Positions 43,916 through 54,585 of a stretch of 64,000 nt of DNA are shown piece by piece. Made by a program: the position numbers and the translations under genes. The stretch comes from Pachyseris speciosa (lineage: Eukaryota; Cnidaria; Anthozoa; Scleractinia; Pachyseridae). The DNA lies in the NCBI GenBank assembly GCA_016490735.1, contig JAEMWC010000047.1, positions 46,001 through 110,000 of the forward strand, read 5' to 3'. The notes under the pieces are model-generated. The model searched no databases and was not told the origin of the DNA. It saw only the letters and a program-made list of their open reading frames with translations. Within the stretch, counting starts at the first letter, position 1. Every line of letters starts with the position of its first letter.

Positions 43916-46900
43916 AACTGGAAATGAAAGAGTCTTTCAGGCGCTTTGTTTTCACTGAGCTGGTGGTGTAGCCTGCGTGTAGACGTCTCCTATTCCTTTG
44001 TTGAAGACGTCTGCACGCAGCCTACTGGTGGTGCAGATATTTCCGTACTTTTGTCATGCTTTCTCAAACAGATTATGCTAATGCTAGAAACCCTTTCCAG
44101 CCACTGGTGTTAACATTTCTTTTTACCTGGATATCCATGTAATTTCTCCATAGGTTACAATGTTCCGCAATTTTCTCATAGTTTGGCTGATGACAAAACA
44201 AGATAAACCCTTTATTCATTCATGATTAACGGCTGATTACTGTTTTAAAACATGCATAAACTTGCCTTAGTATCACGAGCACGGACAGCGAATCCGCACA
44301 AACGCAACCTCCCTCCCCCATATAGAATGTCATGCTCTCTTGGACCATTATAGAAAGGATGCTTGCAGTTTATACCAACAATTGGTTAACATTGTCTTCA
44401 GTAACATAACATGGTTGATACGACTCACTGTAATGTTCATATAGACTTGATAAGCTGGCCAACTGCACGAAAACACGATAGGCCGACCGGTTTTGTTCAG
44501 GGCGCGGCTAAATTTTGGGTATCCCTTGTCCATCATGAGCGGGTTTGCATAACAGCCATCTAATTTGAGGTAATCAACTCCCCAGTCTGCAAATGTCTGG
44601 ACAAAGAAACAGTAAGTAAATCACCAGTTTGTTTATAAAATGCTTCTAAGGGCATTCAGTTTGGGAGATTATTGCCGAAAGTATGTTTGCTTACCGTAAA
44701 AGCTCTATTAAGCCCTCCTTCTCTATTAAACCCCCCTCTCTAATAAGCCCCCCTACCCCCCATTTTGGGACATGAGATTTTGTTATTAGTCCCTTCTATT
44801 CCCTCTTACGAAATCCACTTCATGCGGCCCAGTTGGTTTGTTTATAAACAAATACCCACTCAACACATAATACTGCTTTGCTGCTCTATATTAAATACTA
44901 AAGTTTCACTGCAGTTGTTTGAGTTTTGTACCAAAAACTATTTTAAGACGAAACGGCATGTTTAGACTTGAAATAAGCCCCCCTCTCTACTAAGCCCCCC
45001 TCTCTAATTAGCCCCCCGTCAATGAGGCCTGAAATTAAATAAGCCCCCCCCCCACCTCCGAGCGGTAATAGAGCTTTTATGGTATTTTGCGAACGTCGTG
45101 GAGACGTCTTGTACCTACAGCTACATATGGGAGTGGCTTTTTAGAATGGTTGTCAATTGAGCGTCGTAAAACAAAAAACAAAGCAATTACTCTGACCAAT
45201 CATAACAGACCAAAACCGTGCGAAGAGCCAATCGGAATACAAAGCAATTACATTTAACCTGCGCAAGGCGCGGGAAAATGCGCGCGTGCAAGTCGCCACT
45301 GGTTTTGCTTTTGCTTTTCACTGGTTTGAAAACGTGGCGCGAGTTTTGCTGGCCAATCACAGAGCGAACCAATACAAAACCAAAGCAAACGCAATTCGCT
45401 TTCCATGCTCAATTGAAAACCGCTCTGAGGGAAAAACAAAATAGAAGCAAAACAAGAAAGAAAAGGAACTTAAAGAGAAATGACATGATTTAGAACATAA
45501 ACTAGAAACCTGTGCATCTGTGTCGATGTGCTTGATACTGCCTGGGTACCCTGCACACGTTTTGGTTCCGTAATCTGCCATAGTGATACAAAAGGACAAA
45601 TGATACCTGGTACGCAATTACTTTCAAACCGGCCCAAGTGAATTGCTATACTTTGTGATGCCCGAATAAGGCAAAAACAAATACCTGCATAAATTCCAAG
45701 TTTAAGACCTCTAGCGTGAATCTGCAAAGACAATGCCCCATTTTAATATCCATGGCATGAGCTAGACGACACTCTCATGTGTATAATCAAACCGGGATTG
45801 TCAAGTAAATTATAATCTATACCCTTAGAACTACAAATATAGCAATATAAAAAACAAAACAAAAAAGTCTAAAAGTCCTAAAAATCGAAAAAGTCAAAAA
45901 GTTTAAAAATAGGCTTGTCGAAAAGATAGTTCTTAAGCTTAGCTTTAAAAAATCGGGACAGATGTGCTGCTTTTAATCTCAAATGGAAGGGAATTCCAAA
46001 GGTAAGGCGCTCACACTAGGCCTAGATACAAATATCGCAAAAAATGTCCTAAATTTCTTTCTATAAATTCTCATAAAATTCCTAAATTTCTTTTGAATTT
46101 AGTCTAAATTTCTTAAAAAATCTTCTAAATTTCTCAGAAATATCACTTTTTTCTAATGTTAATTTGACCCATTTTTGGCTTTATATCAATTAAAGAAATG
46201 AAAAAAAAAACATATTATTATTTGAATAGCAAAAGATGTATATTGCAGGGCTGGTTTATTTTAAGGTATAATAAGTAAATAAAAACATCTAAGCAACTCG
46301 ATTTCATCAATTTCTGTTTATTAATTAAATATTGCAATTTGCCATAAGTGCTTTGCCAGAACACGGATCCCAGAACACAGCAATAAACAGTTATATGGTG
46401 CATCTTATTGTACTGCAGAATAAATCTGCTGAGTTGGTAGTATCGCTGGCTCATAAAAGGAAAAGGGACCATTTTAAACCTGCCAAAAATCTGAACTATA
46501 GCTTGTGCAGACAGGGAAACACGAAAACAACTCGTAAAATTTAATATAAACCTTTTTTTTTGTTCTGATGAAGTATCTTTTTTGTGATAATTGCTCTAAA
46601 TATCACATTTTTTTCTAAATTTCTCAACATTTTCTAAATTTCTCAAAAACTTCTAAATATCTCAAAAAATATCGCGATATTTGTATCTAGGCTTAGCTCA
46701 CACTGAGAAAGCCCTCAAGCCAATCGATTTGAGCTTATGCGTAGGCTGCTCCAGCAGAAGTTGGTCAGCAGACCTGAAGAGCTCGCATAGGAACATAGGG
46801 CCTGATAAGCTCAGTCAGGAAAGCTACGGTTTCTTTTCAGTATCACCACGACATTAATAGAATAAATGAAGATGTGAACGATCCTCACAGTTATGACGAA

Positions 46901-49662
46901 AGGAAAGCCCGACAAAAAAATTCATGTATTCATATAAATTTGTTAATAGAAGAGTCACCGAAAACTGTTCCCCTAAAATGCCTCCTGTATGTACATTATC
47001 GGCCACACCCTCCTACCCTCATTCGTTCTTGAATGCCTGAATCGCAAACAAAATAATTTACTGTTATATCACGCATTCCAATACATCGTAGTGAAAAAGA
47101 CGCGGCTCTATAAGGCTTAAGCACATATACAAACTGTCTTTGCGATTACACAATTAGATCGCGGATGTAACAATAGATTACGAGGTCGTGCAGTTTTAGT
47201 TGAAAGCCAGATTTTTCCTTTTCAGAAACCTTTCTTCAATTCGGGATAAAGAAAAAACTACGCAGTCATAACGAAAGTAAGCCACAGAAAATGTCATGAC
47301 TTACGTATTCCGCCAGCCTTTTTATTCCACTTGGAAATCGCTTTGGATCAGCCTGCAGGCGACCCTCTTTTGTTCTGTTCATTGCTGTCCAGCAGTCCTA
47401 CAAGAATGCATGCAAAAGCATTGCAGTCAGCAATAAGATCGAGCATAGAGGGAAACAAGATGGCATGCTGAATAATAACTGATGAGTTACGTACATCAAT
47501 ACAGACATATTGATACCCCGCCTCTCGGAATCCTCCATAAACCATCGCATCTGCCATTTCCATGTAAAGCTTCTCACTGAAAACAATTCAAATGTTCTTG
47601 ATATCAAAAGGCATCGCTTAGAAGAAGGGAGGAGCTAGAAAGGACAATTTGCTCATGCTCAAATTCTATCCCTCGACAACGCCCAACAGGCTTGCTGTTC
47701 GTCAGTTCCCTTCTGAAACACTTCCATTTCTTTTCAATTGGCTGAGCATCACAACAGGAATTTTTACTAAGGTAGCAATCAAGTCAGTAATGGTTTGTTG
47801 GGGGAATTGTCGCCATTACTGGCAACATGAAGCGGATGTAATAAATGTGTCATCGACATGCTTGATGACCTGGGCTGGAGAACACCGGAGCAAAGGACAG
47901 TTGACGCGCGGCTTGTACTCCTTTTTCACGATCCATAACGGTCAAACACCAGTTGACGCCAGAAGGTACCTCAGACATCCGACTAGCAGATCCCAACACT
48001 CACACAGCAACAGCTTCATCCTCCTATCTTCTAGTACTTCTTCTCACCGATTTTCATTCTACCTTAGAACAATACGTAGTAGAACAGTCTACCCCAGTCT
48101 TTCTTTGCTGACACCAACCAAGCTAAATTCGAACAGTCTGTTTCCTCTCTCACTTACACTGTTTTGTATTAGCTGACCGCACGCCAGCAATTTTCGGTCC
48201 TGAAGAGTAGGCGTTACCGGTAAATAATAAATAATGTTACTGGATGCTTACTACGCAGGCGTGATAGTATGTTTTAAAATAGCCTGCGAGCAAGCTCTCT
48301 CGGGGGGTGGGAATACCACCGGGAGAGCTTGCTCGCAGGCTAGTTTGAAAATCGCTATTCAACAACTCTGGCATTTTCCGTCATTTCACCTATATCAAAG
48401 CTTTACCTGATGCAGTCTTGAGGATCATTTTCGCAGTCTGTGACGCAGCGGAATCTCTCCCACGACATCCATCCCACTGGAAACAGATAAAAAGGGGGTA
48501 AAAAGAGGGTTGATATCCCATGGGAGGAGAAAATAAGGGGAGGTGTATAAATAGGAATAAGTGTAAATACTAATGTGCCAGAAACAAATCAGTTCAGTAT
48601 CCTTCTGGCCATAGACCCCTATAATACTTCTAATGATACTGTGATCCTAAAGGTTAACCGCCAAAATCCATCCCTCACAGAGAGCTGTTTCTCTGACCGT
48701 CTAAGGCGGATATGATAAGTGTGACTCGATCTTTGTATAGCTTTTCTATGCATGGTGCAAGAAGGATGAACTGAAAGAGTGGCAGATCTAGATGAGGCAG
48801 TACGTGGCAATATCCCGAGATACGAGAAGCGTACGCGTCGTCTTGCGCGGATTTCATTTTGCGCTCGTGAAAAATGAGGGGAAATGGCGCTTGGTTTCAG
48901 CTTTCAATCCACCGTCAAGCATGCACAAAAGGGAAGAGCTCTATGAGCCTGCTGACCGTGACCGCTGACTGTCTAAACTCAAGCGCATGCTATTTTCAAC
49001 CAAACCGCAAGACAGATTTTTTAAAAATTACCTTGTTTTCTTTGTTTAAGTGTTTGGTAACAGGTACCAAACACAGACTAAGAAAGCAATTTTACTCTGT
49101 CAATTATATTTATAAATTATAAATTACAAAAAACTGAAAAGCGACAAAGAAAGCTTAACTTACAGAGACAAATAACGCAGAGTATTTTGTAATATTTTTG
49201 TCAGAAAATGTCAGTTACATGACAAAAGTATTGTATTGTCAGTGGAAATATTTATATGCAACCGCATCAGGGTGGGTTTTTTGATAATCTCAGCGAGAAA
49301 ATTGCTTCACATAAGTGTTATAACAGAACATAACGCATAAGCGTCAGCAAATAGGTTAAAGAAAGAGATAGTCATTTCAATTGAGGACTTCTAGCCGGGT
49401 CAATTGTGTTTAAGTTAAAAACAACTGAAGCAGTTGGGGCAGTCTGTATCTTATATTTATCCCGTTTGCACCAGTATAGACTTAAGTGTGTACTGTCCGA
49501 CGCCACAATGAATTATTGTTCTAAGATCAACTTGTCTTACCCGAGTTCATTGTCAGTGTACTTACTTGGTGGAGTGACTGCAAGCCCGTTATCCAGAGAA
49601 CTGATCTCTTTCAGAAGCGAGCAAATTAGACATATTGCCAATGATTTCTTCAAAACATCCAT
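32517..49662 (-). CDS. NAGA: Alpha-N-acetylgalactosaminidase-like GH27 glycosidase, copy 2 (14 exons)
   Basis: Exons: 49566-49662, 48407-48476, 47495-47576, 47305-47397, 45685-45721, 45510-45574, 44429-44596, 44127-44186, 43449-43550, 39460-39534, 39205-39269, 33892-33949, 33329-33448 and 32517-33056. All splice sites and phases match copy 1, giving 543 residues. Coding changes seen by eye relative to copy 1: K to N in LGKQGKRVV (exon 12), T to S in RPLTECC (exon 13) and three in the tail (T to A, I to T, E to V). There is one silent change in exon 3. Catalytic and specificity residues are unchanged. Nothing in the sequence marks it as a pseudogene, despite larger introns. Confidence 0.92.
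34024..34169 (+). repeat. Degenerate GAT microsatellite (copy 2)
   Basis: Counterpart of 6140-6285, with near-identical sequence. Confidence 0.7.
34488..34516 (-). ncRNA. Hammerhead-like core (copy 2, minus)
   Basis: Same CTGATGA / stem II / GAAA order as at 6604-6632. Confidence 0.5.
34785..36997. mobile_element. Foldback, Mutator-like element (copy 2)
   Basis: Counterpart of 6901-9131, with the same 9-bp duplication TTAGATTTG (34776-34784 and 36998-37006). The minisatellite is one unit longer on the left arm and 12 bp shorter on the right. A short stretch near 36540 differs from copy 1 (8650-8690). Confidence 0.82.
35392..36059 (-). pseudogene. LINE ORF2 C-terminus inside foldback element (copy 2)
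   Basis: Counterpart of 7503-8170, with the same frame slip and stops. Confidence 0.68.
37007..37770 (-). pseudogene. Penelope GIY-YIG endonuclease part (copy 2, minus)
   Basis: An open frame from the 5'-truncation point at 37770 ([20 protein letters not shown]) through the linker and GIY-YIG core ([20 protein letters not shown]) to the foldback insertion. About 250 codons. It keeps the frame that copy 1 lost by one inserted base. It is still truncated at both ends. Confidence 0.85.
37844..38507. mobile_element. 664-bp MITE with CTGGCTGG repeats (copy 2)
   Basis: Counterpart of 9979-10623, about 20 bp longer near the left end (CTGCAGGCCGATTTGGGG). The same TGTAAT flanks are at 37838-37843 and 38508-38513. 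Confidence 0.75.
38508..38825 (+). pseudogene. Penelope GIY-YIG endonuclease C-terminus (copy 2, plus)
   Basis: Identical in translation to 10624-10941. It is truncated upstream by the MITE. Confidence 0.85.
38991..39019 (+). ncRNA. Hammerhead-like core (copy 2, plus)
   Basis: Same motif as 11107-11135. Confidence 0.5.
39812..39883 (-). tRNA. tRNA-Thr(GGT)-like sequence, unit 1 copy 2
   Basis: 72 nt; one A is lost from the D loop relative to 11927-11999. Probably a repeat-borne pseudo-tRNA. Confidence 0.45.
40061..40133 (-). tRNA. tRNA-Thr(GGT)-like sequence, unit 2 copy 2
   Basis: 73 nt, with intact D and T arms and a weak anticodon stem. Confidence 0.5.
40361..40433 (+). tRNA. tRNA-Thr(GGT)-like sequence, unit 3 copy 2
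   Basis: 73 nt on the plus strand: GGCTTCATAGCTCGGTTGG...GGTTCAAACCCCGTTGAAGTC. It has internal A and B boxes. It is part of the inverted half of the array. Confidence 0.5.
40611..40682 (+). tRNA. tRNA-Thr(GGT)-like sequence, unit 4 copy 2
   Basis: 72 nt on the plus strand, with CTCAGTTGG in the A box and one C lost from the T stem. Confidence 0.45.
40907..42833 (-). mobile_element. 5'-truncated LINE (jockey/CR1-type), copy 2
   Basis: Counterpart of 12524-14450, with the same (GATTAAA)3 tail. Confidence 0.8.
41095..42786 (-). CDS. LINE reverse transcriptase, 563 codons, open (copy 2)
   Basis: Same protein as 12712-14403, with G in HGFRQG (the residue usual in this RT family) and D in HVDII. 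The motifs [27 protein letters not shown] and KYLGVTI are intact. It lacks the endonuclease domain and so is not autonomous. Confidence 0.88.
   Translation of the reverse strand: MLESCIIVQSPPLKTDQGVFVTDKDKAETLNSYFFSVFTNEQLPLPQISTSPYPPIADLQISPEGVAKQLSQLNPNKACGPDELPARVLKEMSQSASGWLAFIFQQSLNLNAVPSDWSKALITVVFKKDNKSLPSNYRPISLTSICCKVMEHVVLSHMAKHLSKHNIIIDEQHGFRQGFSCETQLITSIHDWAKSINVRSHTDAILLDFSKAFDSVPHQRLLLKLDYYGIRGNMLLWIKALLSNRSQLVSINGTQSSPKPVLSGVPQGSILGPVLFLLYINDITKCINANLRLFADDCILYSEIRSSEDCLSLQNDLNQPSSWSKSWQLKFNVKKCYHLGITCKKSPILFQYTLNGLSISKVNSTKYLGVTISSNLSWNEHVDIICKNANSTLGLLRRVLGGCNHKVKDTAYRTLVRPKLEYASCVWNPYRHQNINKIESVQRRAARYVFNDYSRYSHVTPMVESLGWDSLHHRRLLSQGTMFYKIYMGHVGISLPPDVIPNERPSRAANCCPFKQVKVNNDIYKYSFYPRTIALWNNIPLSFTNIDNLDTFKSNALSFIRSD
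43872..43916 (+). repeat. (GAT)n microsatellite, copy 2
   Basis: About fourteen units, against eight in copy 1 (15504-15529). Confidence 0.9.
43968..44025. repeat. Partly deleted hairpin (copy 2)
   Basis: Counterpart of 15579-15654, missing about 19 bp (the inner part of the right arm), so only the outer 20-bp arms remain. Confidence 0.75.
44694..45082. mobile_element. MITE with TA target duplication (copy 2)
   Basis: Counterpart of 16323-16710. The right terminal repeat has one change (ACGG to ATGG). Confidence 0.8.
45880..46812 (-). pseudogene. LINE C-terminal remnant split by a MITE (copy 2)
   Basis: Counterpart of 17508-17755, now interrupted at 46017-46695. Confidence 0.55.
46017..46695. 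mobile_element. 679-bp hAT-like MITE present only in copy 2
   Basis: The 8-bp duplication GCTCACAC flanks it (46009-46016 and 46696-46703). The ends share GCCTAGATACAAATATCGC. Copy 1 has the unoccupied site GCTCCAC near 17639-17645. The interior is AT-rich, with many CTAAATTTCT motifs clustered near both ends, like hAT subterminal repeats. No transposase. Confidence 0.88.
48281..48341. repeat. 61-bp hairpin (copy 2)
   Basis: Identical to 19221-19281. Confidence 0.85.
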
Positions 49663-50265
49663 TTCTGGGAATTATTTAATTAGAAATAATGGATCGTTTA
49701 ATCGTTGAAGGTTAACAAGCAGCACGTGACCTCATTGAAAATATCTTTCAGATTCATATTTATTATTGAAGTATTAATTCTCCTTAGTTGTCACCATGCA
49801 TTTCGTTTATGTTAGTGAAACAGAATTCGGTGATATATCAAAGACAACGTTATAGTTGATTCTCATTTCAATTCGTGATATCTGTTAGGGCCACGTTGTT
49901 TGTCTTTGTTTGATATCGTGGCCATGATAGATCACAGAAAATTAGAGAGAACTTGATAAAACAGCGGCTAACTGAAGTTAATGACCTCTTTTAACACCAG
50001 AGACAAAGTCAAAATTTGTTACCTACCCCTCACCTATAAGAAAACTCGTTGACAGGAAAGGGCGCGTCAGGCATCGCTGACTTTTGAGTTCAATATCTTT
50101 CCGTTCTACTCAAGGCCGAGTTGTTTGAAATCCTGGGTTTACGTAATTGAAACCTAAAGGTTGCTATAGCAGGCAGCCCGCATTAGCTACTAATCCTGGG
50201 TTAACTATGATCAAATCCTATTGGTTGCCATAATAGTTAATCTGGGTTAGTGTTAATCGTGTTTT

Positions 50266-50481
50266 CAACAACTCGGCCTAAGCTTTTTACGTTTCTGGCA
50301 TTGAGTAAGAATTCTTTGAAGCATGATATATGAGGTTTTGTCGAAGAAAATAAGCAAGAATGGACACTAGTCTTCAACAACTCGGCCTAAGCTTGTTGTG
50401 TTTCTGGCATTGAGTGAGAACTCTTTGAAGCATGATATATGAGGTTTTGTCGAAGAAAATAAGCAAGAATGAACACTAGTC
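50266..50481 (+). repeat. Two-unit 109-bp tandem repeat (copy 2)
   Basis: Counterpart of 21206-21421. Confidence 0.88.
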
Positions 50482-51094
50482 TAGAAGATAGATGACCATA
50501 AACTATACTTATCAATAAGTCACAGTTTACTGACAAGGCAAACATACCTCTTACTAACCGACTTCGAGGTCCGTACTGTAAGTTACAGACCGAGTTCCCG
50601 TTGATTTATGACCAAAACGCGCGGGCCATAAATTAATGGGAAAAAACTATAATCCGCAACTTACAGTACTGACCGAGAAAACGCAGTTAGTAAGATATTT
50701 ATTATATCTCTGAGGTTAATTCGACGCACGGGAAAGAAAACTAGTTGAAGTCAAGCGGGCCTTACTGTAGAATACGGCCCACAAAATTGACCAATCACAG
50801 CTCGCGTACTAAGTGAGAGATATAATAAAATTAAGTTATCGACCCAATCCAGGCCTTCAGAGTACTGTGCCCGTGATAGTGATAGCGTGCGAACGGAATA
50901 TCTAGCACCAGTCTCTCCTCGCTTTCTTTTTGTCTTATTTTTCGTTCATACGCTACACAGAAGGCTTGCAGTGTCCATGGCAACGGTATCAAACCGCACA
51001 CTGATTCTCAGTTCAGTAGAGTCAAACTGTAGTCATAGTGAGTGCATGGTATTGGGTGGTAGCATAATTAAAAATATCTAAGCCCACTACACTC

Positions 51095-51490
51095 GGAGAA
51101 CATTTCCTCACCGCTCCTAACCACACCTCTAATGACATGCAACTTATCCATAGAAAAAGTTTATTCTAAACGAGACTCAATCTGTACGGCCAGGAACTTC
51201 TTTCTTATCTATAAAGGCAGAACATTTGATCCACATGACCTCAATATAAGCGCTGAAACTTATTAGCATTTTTCCTTTCAGTATTTCATATATTGTTTTT
51301 ATCTTATAGCGACATATGTAATTTTACATCATCATTTTTTGTGTTGTCAATCTATTAGTTTACGTATAGTTCCGCCATTGCGGAAATATTTTTTACCATA
51401 TTGTTAGGCCCGTCTGTAAACTGTTACTGTACCTGAAGAAGGCTGGTTTGGCCTAAAAAATGTTATACTTTTGCGTTGTATCAGAAACCC
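51095..51490 (+). pseudogene. Remnant of second Penelope-like family (copy 2)
   Basis: Identical in content to 22035-22430; stop at 51264-51266. Confidence 0.63.
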
Positions 51491-52618
51491 ATAAGGGTTG
51501 AAACGTGCAACGCGCGTTCACTGCTTCCGAATATTCAGCGCTAAGTACCATATTTGGAAACCTCTTGCTCCAATCTTTGCCGCGAGTAAATAGAGCGCGG
51601 TCAACAATGTAGCAAATTTCGCACCCCCTCAAAAATCTCCACCTCCGTTTTTCCTCCGAGTGTTTCACCGTACTTTTTCACTCTATTTGTGGACAGCTTT
51701 TTTGGACTTTTCTGTTTTCCTTTTCGTCTCACCGACGTGCCCACTATTTTTAATTTCGCTCGGGAACATTGGTGGTATGTGTCACGGTGTTCTTGCGAAC
51801 TGATTGGTTGAAGGGTTTCTGGTTGTATAGGTCGCTGCTTCTACTATTTTCTATATTTGTTAAGCCGATCAGATCAACAATTTGATCCAATGTCTACCAG
51901 ACTGGACTATCGTTCACTGTTGCGTGCTTGGATTTTGTTCATAATTAAGGAACATTCACCAGTAAGTTTCCCCCTGGTTCCACTCCTCTACGACTCCACA
52001 GCCGTTGAGGATTAAGATGTACAGTCTACTGGCCGCCTATAATTATTTTGTCTCTAAAGAGGACAACCTTCGTCTACTGAGATGAACACCATGATATCAG
52101 CATTATCTGTAAGTAGAGTAATCGAGTAATTAGTGAGGGAGGGGATAATTTCGTGCCAGGTACACTAGAAACCTAAGATGGATTTAAGGGCCACGAGAAC
52201 ATAATCTGATGCAACAAAACATCAGGTTGTGATAAACTGCTTGATATGGACAACCTGTGCACCCTTCAAAGCAGAATTCCAGGCGAGATCTCAGTGGTTA
52301 TAAATAAGCTTTGCGTAACGAAGAATTCCTCTTTCCAAGAGACATAACGGTTCTAAATTATGGATTCTATTTCTTCAACATGCCAGACTTACATTAATCA
52401 TGTTTTCTCACGGAAAGCATTCGCAGGTTGAAGGAAGTTCCAAACTCACTGATATCCGTTGTACTGAAACTTAAACCGATGCAGTTCTTAATAGAGTTTT
52501 TGCGTGGATTTAATCATCTTCTGTTAAACTATTGTAGTTGTTTAGTCTTTTGATCTTTGTTTTATAGACATGTATGTTAAATGTTCAGATTAAAATGTGT
52601 AGAAGTCATTTAACGTAT

Positions 52619-53868
52619 TTTTTAGATGTCACATTGCTCAAATAATATAATGTCCCCCTTTTTTTTTTAAAGAAAACATCTTGAAATCTCTACAGGGCGC
52701 TTAAGAATGGAGACAAATCATAGCTTTTAGACCGTTTATAATTACTGCTGAATAATCATGATGTGACGAACTGTCATGATAAACAAAGCGTGTTTAGGCT
52801 GGTGATGCGCTGTACAAAAAGAAATGGCAAACTCGAGTATCGTTTACTTCAGTTGGTGTCGACATCAGTTCACGATTAGTGTTGCGCTGTTCATAAATCC
52901 CGAAGTGATCTTCTTGTCTTTCAATGCTTTCAATCAATCGCTTCCCTATAAGATTGCCAGTGATAGCAAAGATTAAAAGTGGAGGCAAAACAAGTCAAAA
53001 AGGGGATGAAATAAGAATTCCATGCAAGAGACGACTGACCTCGATCACAAAATGCCTGCATGATTCAAACAATAATAAACAAAAATGTCCTGAAACAATT
53101 ATTTATTGAATCATCGCCTTTGAGGAATAAGTTACTTTTTTACAACATGAAAGATCATCAGTTGATGAAAGTTAGAAGTAATCACTCCGAATCAGGAATG
53201 CGTTGGAGTTCCAGCATATCTATATTCCGTCTTGATTCACAGTTGATCTGTTGCCAAAAAGTCAATCATGTATTTGAATTTTTTTACAGCATTTGGCTTC
53301 TTTACATTTACAGTTCATATGTTTTACCTTCTATACAACTGAGATGGATGGATGAAAAACTCTTTTAAGAGTGCTGTTTGGTAAAAACAAAAACAAAAAC
53401 AAAAACGCAAGGCCATTTGTAGCACGTACACGGTGAAAATATGTTGGATCTGAAGAAACCACTTGTAGAGGATAAATGTTCAACGTTGCTTTCGAGGCGG
53501 ACGATCAGTCAGTTAAGCTTTGTGTCCTTATCTTTACTGATTACTAATTGATTTCAGGCTTTTAATGCACAGACACTTAGTTTGGACGAGTATAAATGTG
53601 CGATGCGCAATGATCTCGGCTGAAGCCAGGAGACAGCAGTGGTACCAGTTTATCAGTCTTTCATCCCTTATGAGATTTAAAAATAATTCACAATCATTGG
53701 TCATCTGACATAATGTGCTTTACAATTTACAGCCTTTTAGTGTTCACGAGATTAAATAATTATCACGCATTATTTGATGAACGTTAGCCAGCATGTGAAG
53801 AAGTTGCGCCTCCAAGAATTGATCCCCAACGCACAATATATAGCATACCATGCGGCGGTCCATGAACA
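52619..53868. other. Unique right flank, start
   Basis: First single-copy sequence after the duplication. I see no recognised gene. The end nearest 53868 is probably the 3' UTR of the ankyrin gene. Confidence 0.45.
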
Positions 53869-54585
53869 CTACAGTATTGTCATTCCTCTCTTTTCTCTTC
53901 GTGTCCTCATCAGGTCCCTATCCGTAAAACCATCACGGATGTGCTTAATATTCGCGCCTTTCTCAATCAGAAAGCGCGCGCAGTCGAATTCTCCCTCACT
54001 CACTGCAGCATCCAAAGGCGACGAGCCATCTTTGTCGCAAACTTCAAGCTGCGCACCTTTTGTTACGAGGTACTGAAGACATTCCAAGCTACCTGTACTC
54101 GCCGCTCTGTGCAAAGGATAAAAACCGTCCACGCCTGGCACGTTTACGTCGACGTTCGTACCCTCCAATAAGCTTCTTAATATGTCTATGTCATTGTATG
54201 TGGCGGCCCATTGGAGTAAGATTTCAGGATCAAGCGAAAAGCTTCGCTTTCTTCTCCGCGTTTGTCCGTCGTCCGGCCTTAGTTTGTCTTTGTCGAGCAT
54301 GTTCACTGCGCTGGCTTCACTTATCTTTCTTGTAACTGTATTGCAGTTTGAAATCTTTAGCGCTGTCGTACTCACGCTGGAACACATGTCGACTGACAAG
54401 TAATCGAGAACTTTCGCGCTTTTGCGGTCGTCTGTATCCGCGGACTGGTCGTACCGCTGCACGCGAATATCACGTATCGCAATGTCACTGTCATTGCTTG
54501 AGAAGGATAGTGTTTTATCGTCTAATATGTCATTCTCTTCCCCAGGATTTGTTTTGATTGCGTCCTCTTCCGTATTTTCAGTCAT
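53869..54585 (-). CDS. Ankyrin-repeat protein A (PPP1R12/16/27-like), single exon
   Basis: 238 residues. ATG at 54585-54583, with an in-frame TAG six codons upstream. Residues 1-110 are acidic, low-complexity and probably disordered. A basic motif RRRKRSFSLDPEILLQWA opens the ankyrin block, followed by about three to four repeats (VDGFYPLHRAASTGSLECLQ, DGSSPLDAAVSEGEFDCARF). It ends GMTIL. The ankyrin pattern resembles protein phosphatase 1 regulatory (MYPT/PPP1R27) proteins, but a clear RVxF docking motif is not visible, so PP1 binding is not claimed. It is cytosolic by inference (no signal or membrane segment). Its paralogue lies head-to-head at 61515-62021. Confidence 0.85.
   Translation of the reverse strand: MTENTEEDAIKTNPGEENDILDDKTLSFSSNDSDIAIRDIRVQRYDQSADTDDRKSAKVLDYLSVDMCSSVSTTALKISNCNTVTRKISEASAVNMLDKDKLRPDDGQTRRRKRSFSLDPEILLQWAATYNDIDILRSLLEGTNVDVNVPGVDGFYPLHRAASTGSLECLQYLVTKGAQLEVCDKDGSSPLDAAVSEGEFDCARFLIEKGANIKHIRDGFTDRDLMRTRREKRGMTIL

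Larger units (their letters stand above)
23560..52618. repeat. Tandem segmental duplication, copy 2
   Basis: Copy 2 begins abruptly at 23560 inside LINE ORF1 and runs to 52618, after which unique sequence starts (TTTTTAGATG). It is longer than copy 1 for several reasons. It has a 7.4-kb retroelement insertion (24383-31790), a 679-bp MITE (46017-46695), about 500 bp of extra tRNA-like repeat and longer microsatellites. It lacks the 996-bp TTAA element of copy 1. Alignment offsets rise stepwise from 27833 at 31791 to 29060 at 52618, and each step matches one of these indels. Confidence 0.93.

Noticed and set aside
46218..46544. ORFs inside the copy 2 MITE
   Set aside because: AT-rich chance ORFs within a non-autonomous hAT-like element, with no transposase features.
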